A DNA stretch of 34,354 nt, from positions 1 through 34,354 of the forward strand of contig JAGXFS010000009.1 of NCBI GenBank assembly GCA_024637275.1. Direction: 5' to 3'. This document shows, one piece after another, positions 19,121 through 28,604 of the stretch. A program made the position numbers and the translations under genes. The notes under the pieces are model-generated. The model had not been told where the DNA came from. It saw only the letters and a list, made by a program, of their open reading frames with translations, and made no database searches. Every line of letters begins with the position of its first letter. The first letter of the stretch is position 1. Source of the DNA: Acidimicrobiia bacterium (lineage in GTDB: Bacteria; Actinomycetota; Acidimicrobiia; Spongiisociales; JAENVV01).

Positions 19121-21306
19121 GAGACGAACAGCCAGTCCTTGCGGTCCCCGAGAATCGCCTCGACTTCCCGGCCAACTTCATCATCGAGTGCCAGCCGGTC
19201 CGCAACCATGGCAAACGCCTCACGACGGGCATCAACGAGTATGTCCAGGTCCCGTAACAAGTCGGCGATCCGTAGGTCGGCCGTCCCGGCCTGTCGCGCC
19301 TCAAAGACGGTGCCCTGGCCCCGGATCCGCAGGTCTTCCTCGGCGAGACGGAATCCGTCTGTTGTCTCAACCATGGCCGCAATTCGAGCGATCCCCTCGT
19401 CGGTGGTCGGATCGGCCAGCAACACGCAATACGAAGCGTGCTCACCGCGGCCGACTCGTCCACGCAATTGGTGCAACTGACTGAGTCCGAACCGTTCAGC
19501 GTCTTCGATCACCATCACCGTGGCATTAGTGATGTCGATCCCGACTTCGATGACCGTCGTCGCAACCAGAACATCGATCTGACCACCCCGCATGTCATCC
19601 ATCACGGCTTCTTTTTCGGCGGGTTTCATCTGACCATGCAACAGCCCTACCCGCAGGTCACCAAACACCTTCGACAATCGTGCGTGCTCGGCAGTGGCCG
19701 AAACAGCCTCGATCTTGTCGGACTCCTCGACCAACGGGCAGACCACAAAGGCCTGGCGTCCCGCCGCCGCTTCGCTCCTGATCAACTCATACACCGGTTC
19801 CATGGCGCCCTTCGACAGTTCCGTAGTGACGACCGGCATGCGCCCCGGCGGCATTTCGTCCAACAACGAGACGTCCAGGTCGCCATACAGGGTCATCGAA
19901 AGGGTTCGAGGAATGGGGGTGGCCGTCATGATGAGCAGGTCGGGATCCTGTTCGCCGGCCTTGGCTTTCAAGCTGATCCTTTGGTGTACGCCGAAACGAT
20001 GCTGCTCGTCGATGACGGCCGCGCCAAGCCTGGCGAAATCGACGCCTTCTTGGATCAGCGCGTGCGTGCCGATAACGATATCCACCGCTCCAGACGCGAT
20101 GGCCTCGAGCACGTCGGATCGAGTGGCGTCAATCTGTGTCGAAAGCTCCGAGTTCGATCCGGTCAATAGAGCTACCACCACTGGACGTTCCGGCGCACTT
20201 CTTGCAACCTCGTGCTGCGGATCATCAAACAAGCTCGCCTGGTCTTTGACCGGATGCGATGTCATGCCGGCTCCGACGAGCAGATCCGACACGCCGAGGT
20301 AATGCTGGCCAGCCAGGACCTCGGTCGGAGCCATGATGGCGCCCTGATAGCCACCAGCCACGACCAGGAGCAATGTGGCGACTGCCACGACGGTCTTGCC
20401 AGATCCAACCTCGCCCTGCAACAACCGGTGCATCGGATGCTTGGAGAAAAGATCATCCATGATTTCGCCGAGAACCCGATCCTGTGCGCCGGTGGTCGAG
20501 AACGGGAGGCCAGCCAGGAACGTGTCGGCCAACTCCCGATCTGGCGTATGGGCAATCCCCACCGAGGTATGCGCCCGTTGGTTCTTGGTCAGCGCCAGTG
20601 CCACTTCGAGACGGAAGAACTCGTCGAACACAAGACGCCGACGGGCGGCTCCGAGGTCGCCCATCACCTCGGGAAAGTGGATCGATCCGAACGCCGACTG
20701 GCGATCCATCAAATCCAACCGGTCGAGCAAGGACTCTGGCAGCGGATCAGACATCGGCATCGACCGCAGCAGGGCGTTGTGCATCGCCCGTCGGATATGG
20801 CCGGGACTGACGTCACCGACCGAAGGATGGATCGGCACCACCCGGCCGGTGACAAGTGACTCACTTGCCGCACCCAGCACGTCGACCACCGGCGATTTCA
20901 TCTGTAACCGGCCCCGGTAGCGCTCGACCTTGCCCGACAGAGCAATCTCGGCTCCCTCGCTCAGCTGTTTGGCCCGGAAGGCCTGGTTGAACCACGTCAC
21001 GTTGAGGATGCCAACGCCATCGGTACATACCGCGTCGATGATCGTGAGATTCTTGCGGACCCGGCGGACGTTGACCTTTTGCACCGTGACGATCACGGTT
21101 ACTTCTTCGCCAACGGGCACGTTGGACAATTCAACCTGGGTTGATCGATCGACATAGCGGCGCGGCACATGCAAAAGCAGGTCGGCCACGGTCTCGATCC
21201 CACCCTTCTCGAGGGCGGTTCCGCGCTTGCCGGACAGGCCAGACACTCTTGTGACTGGCACCGTGCTCAGGTAGGCAAGGCTTCGTTCGCTCATGGGCGC
21301 GCTCAT
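19117..21306 (-). CDS. recG: ATP-dependent DNA helicase RecG
   Basis: LLQGEVGSGKTVVA, IDEQHRFGV, TATPIPRTLSMTLYGDLDVS, QLHQLRGRVGRG. Start probably ATG 21306 or 21294; the longer ORF (to 21612) runs antisense over rpmB. Confidence 0.95.
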   Translation of the reverse strand: MSAPMSERSLAYLSTVPVTRVSGLSGKRGTALEKGGIETVADLLLHVPRRYVDRSTQVELSNVPVGEEVTVIVTVQKVNVRRVRKNLTIIDAVCTDGVGILNVTWFNQAFRAKQLSEGAEIALSGKVERYRGRLQMKSPVVDVLGAASESLVTGRVVPIHPSVGDVSPGHIRRAMHNALLRSMPMSDPLPESLLDRLDLMDRQSAFGSIHFPEVMGDLGAARRRLVFDEFFRLEVALALTKNQRAHTSVGIAHTPDRELADTFLAGLPFSTTGAQDRVLGEIMDDLFSKHPMHRLLQGEVGSGKTVVAVATLLLVVAGGYQGAIMAPTEVLAGQHYLGVSDLLVGAGMTSHPVKDQASLFDDPQHEVARSAPERPVVVALLTGSNSELSTQIDATRSDVLEAIASGAVDIVIGTHALIQEGVDFARLGAAVIDEQHRFGVHQRISLKAKAGEQDPDLLIMTATPIPRTLSMTLYGDLDVSLLDEMPPGRMPVVTTELSKGAMEPVYELIRSEAAAGRQAFVVCPLVEESDKIEAVSATAEHARLSKVFGDLRVGLLHGQMKPAEKEAVMDDMRGGQIDVLVATTVIEVGIDITNATVMVIEDAERFGLSQLHQLRGRVGRGEHASYCVLLADPTTDEGIARIAAMVETTDGFRLAEEDLRIRGQGTVFEARQAGTADLRIADLLRDLDILVDARREAFAMVADRLALDDEVGREVEAILGDRKDWLFVS

Positions 21307-21417
21307 GGGCGCATTGTGCCAGCCGATCGTGACAACATTGGTAATCAGGCGGGCGGCAAGCATTTTTCTCCCTCCGTCGGCGCTGCTACGATTCCCCGCC
21401 GATCGAGGAGATCTCAA

Positions 21418-21606
21418 ATGGCAAACCGTTGCGAAATCTGCAGCAAAGAGCCCACGTTCGGTAAGAAAGTCACTTTCTCGCATAAGCGCTCCAGCCGAAC
21501 CTGGACCCCAAACATCCAAAAAGTGCGTGTCAAGCACGGGTCGAACACCCGCCAGGCTCGCGTCTGCACCTCGTGCCTCAAGGCCGGGAAGGTCGAGAAG
21601 GCCTAG
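21418..21606 (+). CDS. rpmB: 50S ribosomal protein L28
   Basis: MANRCEICSKEPTFGKKVTFSHKRSSRTWTPNIQKVRV...; SD gaggag upstream. Confidence 0.97.
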   Translation: MANRCEICSKEPTFGKKVTFSHKRSSRTWTPNIQKVRVKHGSNTRQARVCTSCLKAGKVEKA

Positions 21607-21819
21607 ATGCAAGGAATCGTCAAGCTGTACGACCCCATAACGGGCGCTGGCATTGTTGTCAGTGACAGTGATCGACGAGAAATCTTGCTACGTGCCGGCG
21701 GCCTCCGCGGGTCGGTCTTTCGTTCACTCCGCCAGGGCCAGCGCATTGTTTTTGAAGTCGTCGACGAGGGCGGTCAATCGTTCGCGTCCAACATCCGGCT
21801 CGGCGCAGACGGGTCATAG
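21607..21819 (+). CDS. Divergent cold-shock-domain-like small protein
   Basis: ATG directly follows the rpmB TAG. GIVKLYDPITGAGIVVSDSDRREILLRAGGLRGSVFRSLRQGQRIVFEVVDEGGQSFASNIR follows the CSD strand pattern without canonical RNP motifs. Confidence 0.65.
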   Translation: MQGIVKLYDPITGAGIVVSDSDRREILLRAGGLRGSVFRSLRQGQRIVFEVVDEGGQSFASNIRLGADGS

Positions 21820-21861
21820 CCCTGCCAGGTGCGCGTAGACTCGTTCTCAAAAGGAGATCAC

Positions 21862-22095
21862 ATGGTTGAAGCGTATTTGTTGGTTCAGAGTGAAGTCGGC
21901 CGAGCAGCCCACGTAGCCACCGAAGTCCGAAAGATTCCAGGCGTTCAGTCTGCTGACGACGTCACCGGTCCATACGACGTGATCATCAAGGTAAGTGCCG
22001 ACGACGTCGACCAACTCGGCAAGCTGGTTGTTGCCCGGGTACAGGCCGTTGAGGGCATCACCCGCACCTTGACCTGTGCCGTCGTTAATCTGTAG
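21862..22095 (+). CDS. Stand-alone Lrp/AsnC ligand-binding (RAM) domain protein
   Basis: MVEAYLLVQSEVGRAAHVATEVRKIPGVQSADDVTGPYDVIIKVSADDVDQLGKLVV; SD aaaggagatcac; no HTH domain. Confidence 0.85.
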   Translation: MVEAYLLVQSEVGRAAHVATEVRKIPGVQSADDVTGPYDVIIKVSADDVDQLGKLVVARVQAVEGITRTLTCAVVNL

Positions 22096-22098
22096 CGG

Positions 22099-23184
22099 CT
22101 AGCCCAACTTCGAAGCGATCGTTCCCGCGCTACGCAACGCCGTACCGTCTGCGCCGGCGGTCGTGTACTGCGTTGGTGGCAGCGCGGCGATCTCGTCGAG
22201 CATGTCGCCGAGAAGTTGGGCTCGACTGATCGGCGGATCAATCCACAGGTAGCCAGCCAGGCTTCCCGGAATCGTGTTGACTTCATTGACATAAATGACC
22301 CCATCGTGGGCCAGGAAATCGATCCGGGCAACCGATCGCAACCGGGCAAGCGCGACGACCTGGGCGGCCATCCGACGGATGAGCGCCGCATCCTCGGCGG
22401 GAAGGTTGGCCGGTAATTCACGCTTGGCCGCGTCCATGCCTCCGTCGCCTTCGAGGTATTTTTGGGCGTAGTCGTAGATCTGGTCCGATTCGCGCAGCGG
22501 TGCCTCGATGGCAGACGTTTGAACGGTCGGGTACGTGCGCACGGCGATATTGAGATCCTGGGACCCGGCTAAGAATGGTTCTACGACCGCTCCCTTTCCC
22601 ATATGCGGCGAGGTGTTGAGCAGAGCCAGCGCCGTCTCATAGTCATCGACGACGCTGATCCCGATAGACGAGCCTCCATACCGTGGCTTGACGATGTACG
22701 GGCCATCGAAGGAGGGTGGCGGCCCACCAACCAGGACACGAGCCAGCGTCGGGAGCCCGGCCGCGGCTGTCAGGCCGCCAAAGGCCAACTTGTCCATTCC
22801 GAGTGCCGATGCCGACGAGTCCGGTCCGGTGTACCGGAGTCCAGCCAGGTCGAACATTCCCTGAACGGTTCCATCTTCGCCGGGACCACCATGACAAGCA
22901 TTAAGAACGGCGCCGATATCGAGACGCTTCTTCTTATTGAAGAACCCGCCACCCGGTTCGGCCTCAAAACGAAGCGCCTTTGCTTTGGCGGGGACCCCCT
23001 GAGAGAAGTGCGTCGCTTCCGAATCGGGGTCGACCAAGAACCACTGACCGGTCTTGGTCCAGTAGATCACGTCAACGTCGCGACCGGAGGTGGTGAGAGC
23101 CCTGGCCGCCTGAAGCCCGGTAAGGATCGAAATGTCGTGCTCTGGCGATGGTCCGCCAAAAACGACGGCTGGTCGCGGACTCAT
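22099..23184 (-). CDS. ddl: D-alanine--D-alanine ligase
   Basis: VVFGGPSPEHDISILTG, CHGGPGEDGTVQGMFDLAGLRYTG, YVNEVNTIPGSLAGYLW. Confidence 0.95.
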   Translation of the reverse strand: MSPRPAVVFGGPSPEHDISILTGLQAARALTTSGRDVDVIYWTKTGQWFLVDPDSEATHFSQGVPAKAKALRFEAEPGGGFFNKKKRLDIGAVLNACHGGPGEDGTVQGMFDLAGLRYTGPDSSASALGMDKLAFGGLTAAAGLPTLARVLVGGPPPSFDGPYIVKPRYGGSSIGISVVDDYETALALLNTSPHMGKGAVVEPFLAGSQDLNIAVRTYPTVQTSAIEAPLRESDQIYDYAQKYLEGDGGMDAAKRELPANLPAEDAALIRRMAAQVVALARLRSVARIDFLAHDGVIYVNEVNTIPGSLAGYLWIDPPISRAQLLGDMLDEIAALPPTQYTTAGADGTALRSAGTIASKLG

Positions 23185-23193
23185 GGGATGCTC

Positions 23194-24708
23194 CTAGGGA
23201 TGATGATCAGGCAGGTCGTTTTCATAGAGAACGGCATCGCCCTCCCCCAGGTGTTCGCGTACCCAGGCCACCGCTGCCTCTCGTGACGCAACAACGATAA
23301 CCGGAAGCGCCACGTTCGCGGCGCCTTCCAGGAGCGCCGCCCGATTCGTTTTGGCGACCACAATCAACTGATCAGCAACGGCACCCGCCTGCGCGGCGAA
23401 ACGTGTGTTCTCTTTGACCTGTAAATCACCGAGTTCGACCATGCCGGGCGTAACGACAACTCGGCGACCTGAGCCGACGGCTGCCAGTCGGTCAAGGGCT
23501 GCCTGAGCCCCAGCCGGGTTCGAGTTGTAGGTGTCGTCAATAATGACCACGCCCGCATCGGACGTGAAGACCGTTTGTCGGTGATCAGGCGTCCCGGCCC
23601 CTTTGAGAGCTTCACCGATACCATCCAGCGGCAGATCGAGAGCGACCAGGACGCCAATTGCGCACGCCAGATTCGACAGAAGGGGAAGCACCGGTACCGT
23701 GCCGACCTCAGAACCGTTGACGTAAACGGCCGCCCTGTGCCCGTCAGGGACCAACCGAACGTCAGCGTTGCCGACTCCTCCGGCCGAAACCTTGATGACA
23801 CGTCTATCGGTAATCGTCCCTGCCAGGCTGGCTAACCGGTCGTCATCGACATTGAGGACCACCACGTCTGCTCGTCCGAAGATCTCGGATTTGGCTTCGA
23901 CGACTCGATCGATGGACCCGAAGCGCTCGAGGTGAACGGGACCTATGGCCGTGAGGACGGCAACGTTGGGGGACACCCACGCACACATGTCGGCAATTTC
24001 GCCGGGGCCGTAGGTTCCCATTTCGGCGATGAAGAACCTGGTGCCGTCGCTCAGATGCTCGTTGATCGCTCTGGCGAGTCCCATCTTGTTGTTGAAACTG
24101 GCCGGGGTGGCAACGGTAGGCGCATGCCGGGCTAACAGCTGGCGCGCATACTCTTTGGTGGTCGTCTTGCCATACGAGCCGGTGATCGCAACAACGGTCG
24201 GACTCACCAGCAACATCCGCTCGGTTGCCTGATCGATCCATTTCTTCTGCGACTTCATCTCGAACGGCCACATAATGGCCAACGCCAGATCAATGACGAG
24301 CGGGAGAGCCACGGCCTCGTAGGCAAGGAGGCCGATCGATCCGGTAACGCCCCCGATCGCCACCATCACCGCCCAGATCCCGCCACTGGCTATGGCCACG
24401 CGCCGCAGGCGAGCGGTCCACATGAGCGGAGACGAAATTCCTTTGATCGAAAGCCCCACCGGCCCTACCAGCACACACACCAAGGTGACACTGCCGGTTA
24501 CGAGGGGCAACACGCCGATCAGTGCCAGCGCCGCCGATGTGGCGGCCAGCGCGATGATCGCGAGGTTCGTTGGGTCGATGAGCCACCACCGCTTGGCGAA
24601 GACCGCCACCGACCAGGGTAAATAGTGTTCTCGCTGGGCGACGCGCAACCACCGCAGGGCGGAGATCGCACTGACCACGGTTGCCGCTACGACAAAGACG
24701 CCGCTCAC
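23194..24708 (-). CDS. MurF-like Mur ligase with N-terminal transmembrane region
   Basis: Mur ligase P-loop VVAITGSYGKTTTKEYARQLL, ASFNNKMGL, EMGTYGPGEIADMC, DDTYNSNPAG; first ~150 aa strongly hydrophobic. Confidence 0.85.
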   Translation of the reverse strand: MSGVFVVAATVVSAISALRWLRVAQREHYLPWSVAVFAKRWWLIDPTNLAIIALAATSAALALIGVLPLVTGSVTLVCVLVGPVGLSIKGISSPLMWTARLRRVAIASGGIWAVMVAIGGVTGSIGLLAYEAVALPLVIDLALAIMWPFEMKSQKKWIDQATERMLLVSPTVVAITGSYGKTTTKEYARQLLARHAPTVATPASFNNKMGLARAINEHLSDGTRFFIAEMGTYGPGEIADMCAWVSPNVAVLTAIGPVHLERFGSIDRVVEAKSEIFGRADVVVLNVDDDRLASLAGTITDRRVIKVSAGGVGNADVRLVPDGHRAAVYVNGSEVGTVPVLPLLSNLACAIGVLVALDLPLDGIGEALKGAGTPDHRQTVFTSDAGVVIIDDTYNSNPAGAQAALDRLAAVGSGRRVVVTPGMVELGDLQVKENTRFAAQAGAVADQLIVVAKTNRAALLEGAANVALPVIVVASREAAVAWVREHLGEGDAVLYENDLPDHHP

Positions 24709-25442
24709 GTCAGCAACTCCTCGATCAAATCGGTCACGACCTGCGGACGTTCCGCCATTACATGGTGCCCGACGCCGTCGAGCACCCGCAGTTCTACGTC
24801 GGTACCCCGGTCGGCCAAGCGACGATAGGCGATCTGTGCCTGCTCGAGCGGAGCTGCCGTGTCGTTGGCTCCCCAGAGCATACGTACCGGGATCGCCAGC
24901 CGATCAAGCTGTTCGTCGTACGTTTCGTTGACAACCCGGACAAACACTTCTCGCATAACCCCGGCGGTCGCCCGGTAGTCAGCCGACCCGTACCTCTGGC
25001 GAAAAGCCTCCATACGTCCGTCCGACAGCACGCCAAGACGATGCAGCCGCCTTGCCACCCGAAACGCCGTGGCGGGTTGGGTCGTGTTCCCGGGCCGAAC
25101 CAGCGGCACCCCGATCAAAACCAGCGAACGCATCGGCAGGTCCTGGGCCAGATGCACCGCAACCCGACCGCCAAAAGAGTGGGCCACAACTACCGGGGGT
25201 TCGTCGAAGACCGACCACACGTCACGAATCGCGGCGGCGTACTCCGCTGACCCCCAGCCCGCCGCAGGCGGCGGCGAGCTTCCGAATCCGGGAAAGTCGA
25301 CGGCGACAGCTCCCATACCGAAAAGTACCGATCGAAAATCAACATTGGATCGGCCCCAACCATGAAGGGCCAAAACCTGGGGAGCCGCGGGCCCGCTTAC
25401 CTCAGCAAACACCGCTCCCCCACTAAACGCTTTTAGCGCCAT
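24705..25442 (-). CDS. Alpha/beta hydrolase
   Basis: VLALHGWGRSNVDFR, nucleophile elbow VVAHSFGGRVAVHLA, LDGVGHHVMAERP. Confidence 0.9.
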   Translation of the reverse strand: MALKAFSGGAVFAEVSGPAAPQVLALHGWGRSNVDFRSVLFGMGAVAVDFPGFGSSPPPAAGWGSAEYAAAIRDVWSVFDEPPVVVAHSFGGRVAVHLAQDLPMRSLVLIGVPLVRPGNTTQPATAFRVARRLHRLGVLSDGRMEAFRQRYGSADYRATAGVMREVFVRVVNETYDEQLDRLAIPVRMLWGANDTAAPLEQAQIAYRRLADRGTDVELRVLDGVGHHVMAERPQVVTDLIEELLT

Positions 25443-25602
25443 CAGAAATCGGCCGATGTCTTTGGCAAGCGCGTTTGCTCGAGATTCATGGCGGGCAGGT
25501 TACCCTTGCCGGTGAGAGGAACCGACTATCGCCGTTCATCTGACACATCAGCAAAGACGAGAGATCCTGGCTCCGTTTCGAGCCCGGCTCTGGCGAATCG
25601 CC

Positions 25603-27378
25603 ATGGGGGCGGTTTGGTTTCTGCTGGCCCTGACTTCGTTCGGCGCGTACCGGCTACGAGTTCCCCTTAGCGAGCCACGATTCTGGGCACCGGTGCTGGC
25701 GGTAGCAATCACGTTTGGCATCCTGCCCTTTATTCCATGGGAGTCGGCTCTAAACCGTATAGGTGGCGAGATCCTCATGGGACTCAGCGCCATTCTGGTC
25801 ATCGCCGGCCTGGCCTTGCTTTCTACCCTGGCTCCGATCAGCACCCTGGTGTTCATCGACTACTTCGCCGTCATTTCCTTCACGGCAGCTCTCGGAGGAA
25901 GATGGATCCACTTCTCGGCAACGACGATCCTCCTGATACTCAATATCGTGATGCCCTTCGCCTTTGGACAGGAGCTGCGACCCTCTCAAGAGATCATCGT
26001 CCAGAGCGCCACTCTGATCGTCGTGGCCATCGTCCTGAGTGCCGTGACCAGTGAATTTCGTTGGGAGGCCTATCAGAGTCATACCCGGGAGCTGGAACTA
26101 CGTCGGCGCGAGACCCAGTTGGAACGGTTGTACGAAGTGTCCCGAACCATGGCCGACGGCCACAGCCTTGGTGACGTGCTGCCGACCCTGGTCGGCAAAA
26201 TCGGGCGGTTCCTCGAGGCCCAACTCGGTTTTGTTCTACTCCATCAACCACGCTTCGGATCCCTCGTCGTGGTGAGCCCGATCTGGACCTCTGGGAACGA
26301 GTTGGACATCGGTAACTACGACATCTCGCTTCGGGACCGCAACTACCTGACGTCTGTTTTTCTCAATAGGGAATCGGCCTTCTATAACGAGCAGTCTGAG
26401 ACCGAAGCGGGACTGCTGTCCGAATTGGGGATCACGACCGCGATGGCGGTGCCGCTGCTGGTCGATCAGCGGCCTCTAGGAGTACTTGTCGTCGCCGACA
26501 AGCTGACGGGAGAATTCACAGCAGACGACCGCGAGATGTTCGAATCCTTGGCGGCGCCGGCGGCCCTCATACTGGCTCAACTCGAGCGCTACGAAGCCGC
26601 CGCTGAGACCTCAAAACGCATGGAGGAACTCGCTCAGATGAAAACGGACTTTGTGAGTGTCGTAAGCCACGAACTCCGAACCCCCCTCACGTCGATCATC
26701 GGCTCCCTGGCCACGCTGGCAAGACCCGAGCTACTCCCACCCGTTCCGGCCGCCCGGGATCTTCTGCAATCGGCACGCACGCAATCGGACCGACTCCGGC
26801 GGCTGATTGAGGACCTTCTCATGGTCTCAAGGATCGACAACAACGCCCTGCCCCAACATCCGGTGCCCGTCAACCTGCGAACATTCGTAAGCGAAACAGC
26901 CGCAATCATCCCCGGCGCCGAGGGCCTGGTGCGTTCGTCGGTTCACAAGGATGTCGGCCTCGAGGTTGATCCCGATCATCTCGCCCGGATCCTGCGCAAC
27001 CTCATCGAAAACGCCTTGAAGTACGCCCCCGACCAGGTGATCGACATCAGCGCCCAACAGACCGGAAGCACCGTGCGCATTCAGGTCATCGATCACGGGG
27101 AGGGCATCCACGAAGATCTACGCGACGTCGCGTTTGAACGATTCGCTCAGCTGGCACCTGCCTCAACCCGGCTCCAGGGCGGCACCGGTCTCGGCCTGTG
27201 GATTGTCCGATCGTTGACGGAAGCGATGGGCGGCCTCATCGACCTAACCGACACACCAGGCGGAGGAGCCACGTTTACGGTCACCTTGCCCCTGCGCGCC
27301 GGTTTTATGACGAACCGCTCGGACCCCGAATTCGCTCCGCTTGGCAACATGCCCGGGCGCCCCGCCGCCCGCGAATAG
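25603..27378 (+). CDS. Membrane sensor histidine kinase (TM, GAF, HisKA, HATPase)
   Basis: Several TM helices, GAF-like domain, H-box VSVVSHELRTPLTSIIG, N-box LRNLIENALKYAP, G-boxes DHGEGI and GGTGLGLWIVRSL. Confidence 0.92.
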   Translation: MGAVWFLLALTSFGAYRLRVPLSEPRFWAPVLAVAITFGILPFIPWESALNRIGGEILMGLSAILVIAGLALLSTLAPISTLVFIDYFAVISFTAALGGRWIHFSATTILLILNIVMPFAFGQELRPSQEIIVQSATLIVVAIVLSAVTSEFRWEAYQSHTRELELRRRETQLERLYEVSRTMADGHSLGDVLPTLVGKIGRFLEAQLGFVLLHQPRFGSLVVVSPIWTSGNELDIGNYDISLRDRNYLTSVFLNRESAFYNEQSETEAGLLSELGITTAMAVPLLVDQRPLGVLVVADKLTGEFTADDREMFESLAAPAALILAQLERYEAAAETSKRMEELAQMKTDFVSVVSHELRTPLTSIIGSLATLARPELLPPVPAARDLLQSARTQSDRLRRLIEDLLMVSRIDNNALPQHPVPVNLRTFVSETAAIIPGAEGLVRSSVHKDVGLEVDPDHLARILRNLIENALKYAPDQVIDISAQQTGSTVRIQVIDHGEGIHEDLRDVAFERFAQLAPASTRLQGGTGLGLWIVRSLTEAMGGLIDLTDTPGGGATFTVTLPLRAGFMTNRSDPEFAPLGNMPGRPAARE

Positions 27379-27392
27379 CGACCAGACCCGTC

Positions 27393-28178
27393 CTACTCTT
27401 CGGGCGCCGCCGCGATGGCGTCAAAACCGCCGTCGACATGCACAAACTCGCCCGATGTCATCAGCGCCCAATCCGACATGAGAACGCACGCCATCCGGGC
27501 CACAGGCTCAGGATCGGTCGGGTCCCAACCCAACGGGGCACGAGTCTCCCAGATGGCCTCGAACCCCTTGAACCCGGGAATGGATTTGGCCGCGACCGTG
27601 CTCAACGGTCCCGCTGAAACGCCGTTGACACGAATACTGTCGCCTCCGAGATCACGAGCGAGATACCTGGTTACGGTTCGCAAGGCCATTTTGGAGACCC
27701 CCATCCAGTCGTACACGGGCCACGCTTTGGAATTGTCGAAGTCGAGCGTGACGAGACCCCCACCGCCGGCCGCTTGTAACAGAGGTCGCAAACCGACCGC
27801 CAGGGTCTTGTACGAGAACGCCGACGTCACAAACGCCACCTGGGCGCTTTCAGCCGGCGTGTTGAGGAAGTTCCCGCCCAGGGCGTCTTCAGGCGCATAG
27901 GCAATGGCGTGGAGCGCTCCATCGATCTTGCCCCACTTTTTGGTGAGCGCGGCCACCAACGCCTCCATGTGGGATGGATCGTTGATATCGAGCTCATGTA
28001 CCTCGGCGGGCTGCGGCAAACGAGCAGCGGTTCGCTCGGTAAGACGGAGTCCCCGGCCGAAACCGGTCAATACCAATTCGGCCCCCTCTTCCTGGGCAAT
28101 CCGGGCGATATGGAAGGCGATTGAGTCGTTCGTGAGCACTCCGGTGATCAGAAGTTTCTTGTCCGTAAGGATTCCCAT
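27393..28178 (-). CDS. fabI: Enoyl-ACP reductase (FabI/InhA type)
   Basis: MGILTDKKLLITGVLTNDSIAFHIARIAQEEGAELVLTGF; YDWMGVSKMALRTVTRYLARDLG; VNGVSAGPLSTVAAKSIPGF. Confidence 0.93.
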   Translation of the reverse strand: MGILTDKKLLITGVLTNDSIAFHIARIAQEEGAELVLTGFGRGLRLTERTAARLPQPAEVHELDINDPSHMEALVAALTKKWGKIDGALHAIAYAPEDALGGNFLNTPAESAQVAFVTSAFSYKTLAVGLRPLLQAAGGGGLVTLDFDNSKAWPVYDWMGVSKMALRTVTRYLARDLGGDSIRVNGVSAGPLSTVAAKSIPGFKGFEAIWETRAPLGWDPTDPEPVARMACVLMSDWALMTSGEFVHVDGGFDAIAAAPEE

Positions 28179-28190
28179 GTCATTGTCCTC

Positions 28191-28589
28191 CTAGAAACTC
28201 TGTCCGAAATTCATCCAACCCCGGATCCCCAAACCCATGACGAACAGCAGCAGCAGCCCCCATCGCAGACCGGGTCGCCCCGCCAGTGTCGACCGGTAGA
28301 TATAGGCGAATGCCAGGGCAAACAGCGTGACGATTCCGTAGAACATATGGATCGACCCGGGGTTGTTGTCTTGACCGTACATGATGAGACCGAGTGACAC
28401 TTGCACAAGTGCCGATCCGAGCGCTACGTATTTGGCAGCGGTAAACCACCGGGGCAGGTCTCGCTTGGCGACCGCCAAGCCGATACCCACGAGGCCGGTC
28501 ACACCGCACGCACCCACGACGAAGTACGCAAGGCTCCGATGTATCTCTGCAATCACCAATGCGCTCCAAGCAGTAGGACGAAGCCACAC
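28191..28589 (-). CDS. Small integral membrane protein, unknown function
   Basis: 132 aa with about four hydrophobic helices; start codon uncertain. Confidence 0.65.
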   Translation of the reverse strand: MWLRPTAWSALVIAEIHRSLAYFVVGACGVTGLVGIGLAVAKRDLPRWFTAAKYVALGSALVQVSLGLIMYGQDNNPGSIHMFYGIVTLFALAFAYIYRSTLAGRPGLRWGLLLLFVMGLGIRGWMNFGQSF

Positions 28590-28604
28590 TAGACGGATGG
28601 TCGC

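Noticed and set aside
19438-20859. Plus-strand ORFs antisense to recG
   Set aside because: Antisense shadow of a conserved helicase; His/Arg-rich with no motif.
21307-21612. Upstream extension of the recG ORF to 21612
   Set aside because: Runs antisense through rpmB; RecG homology begins near MSERSLAYLSTVPVTRVSGLSGKRG.
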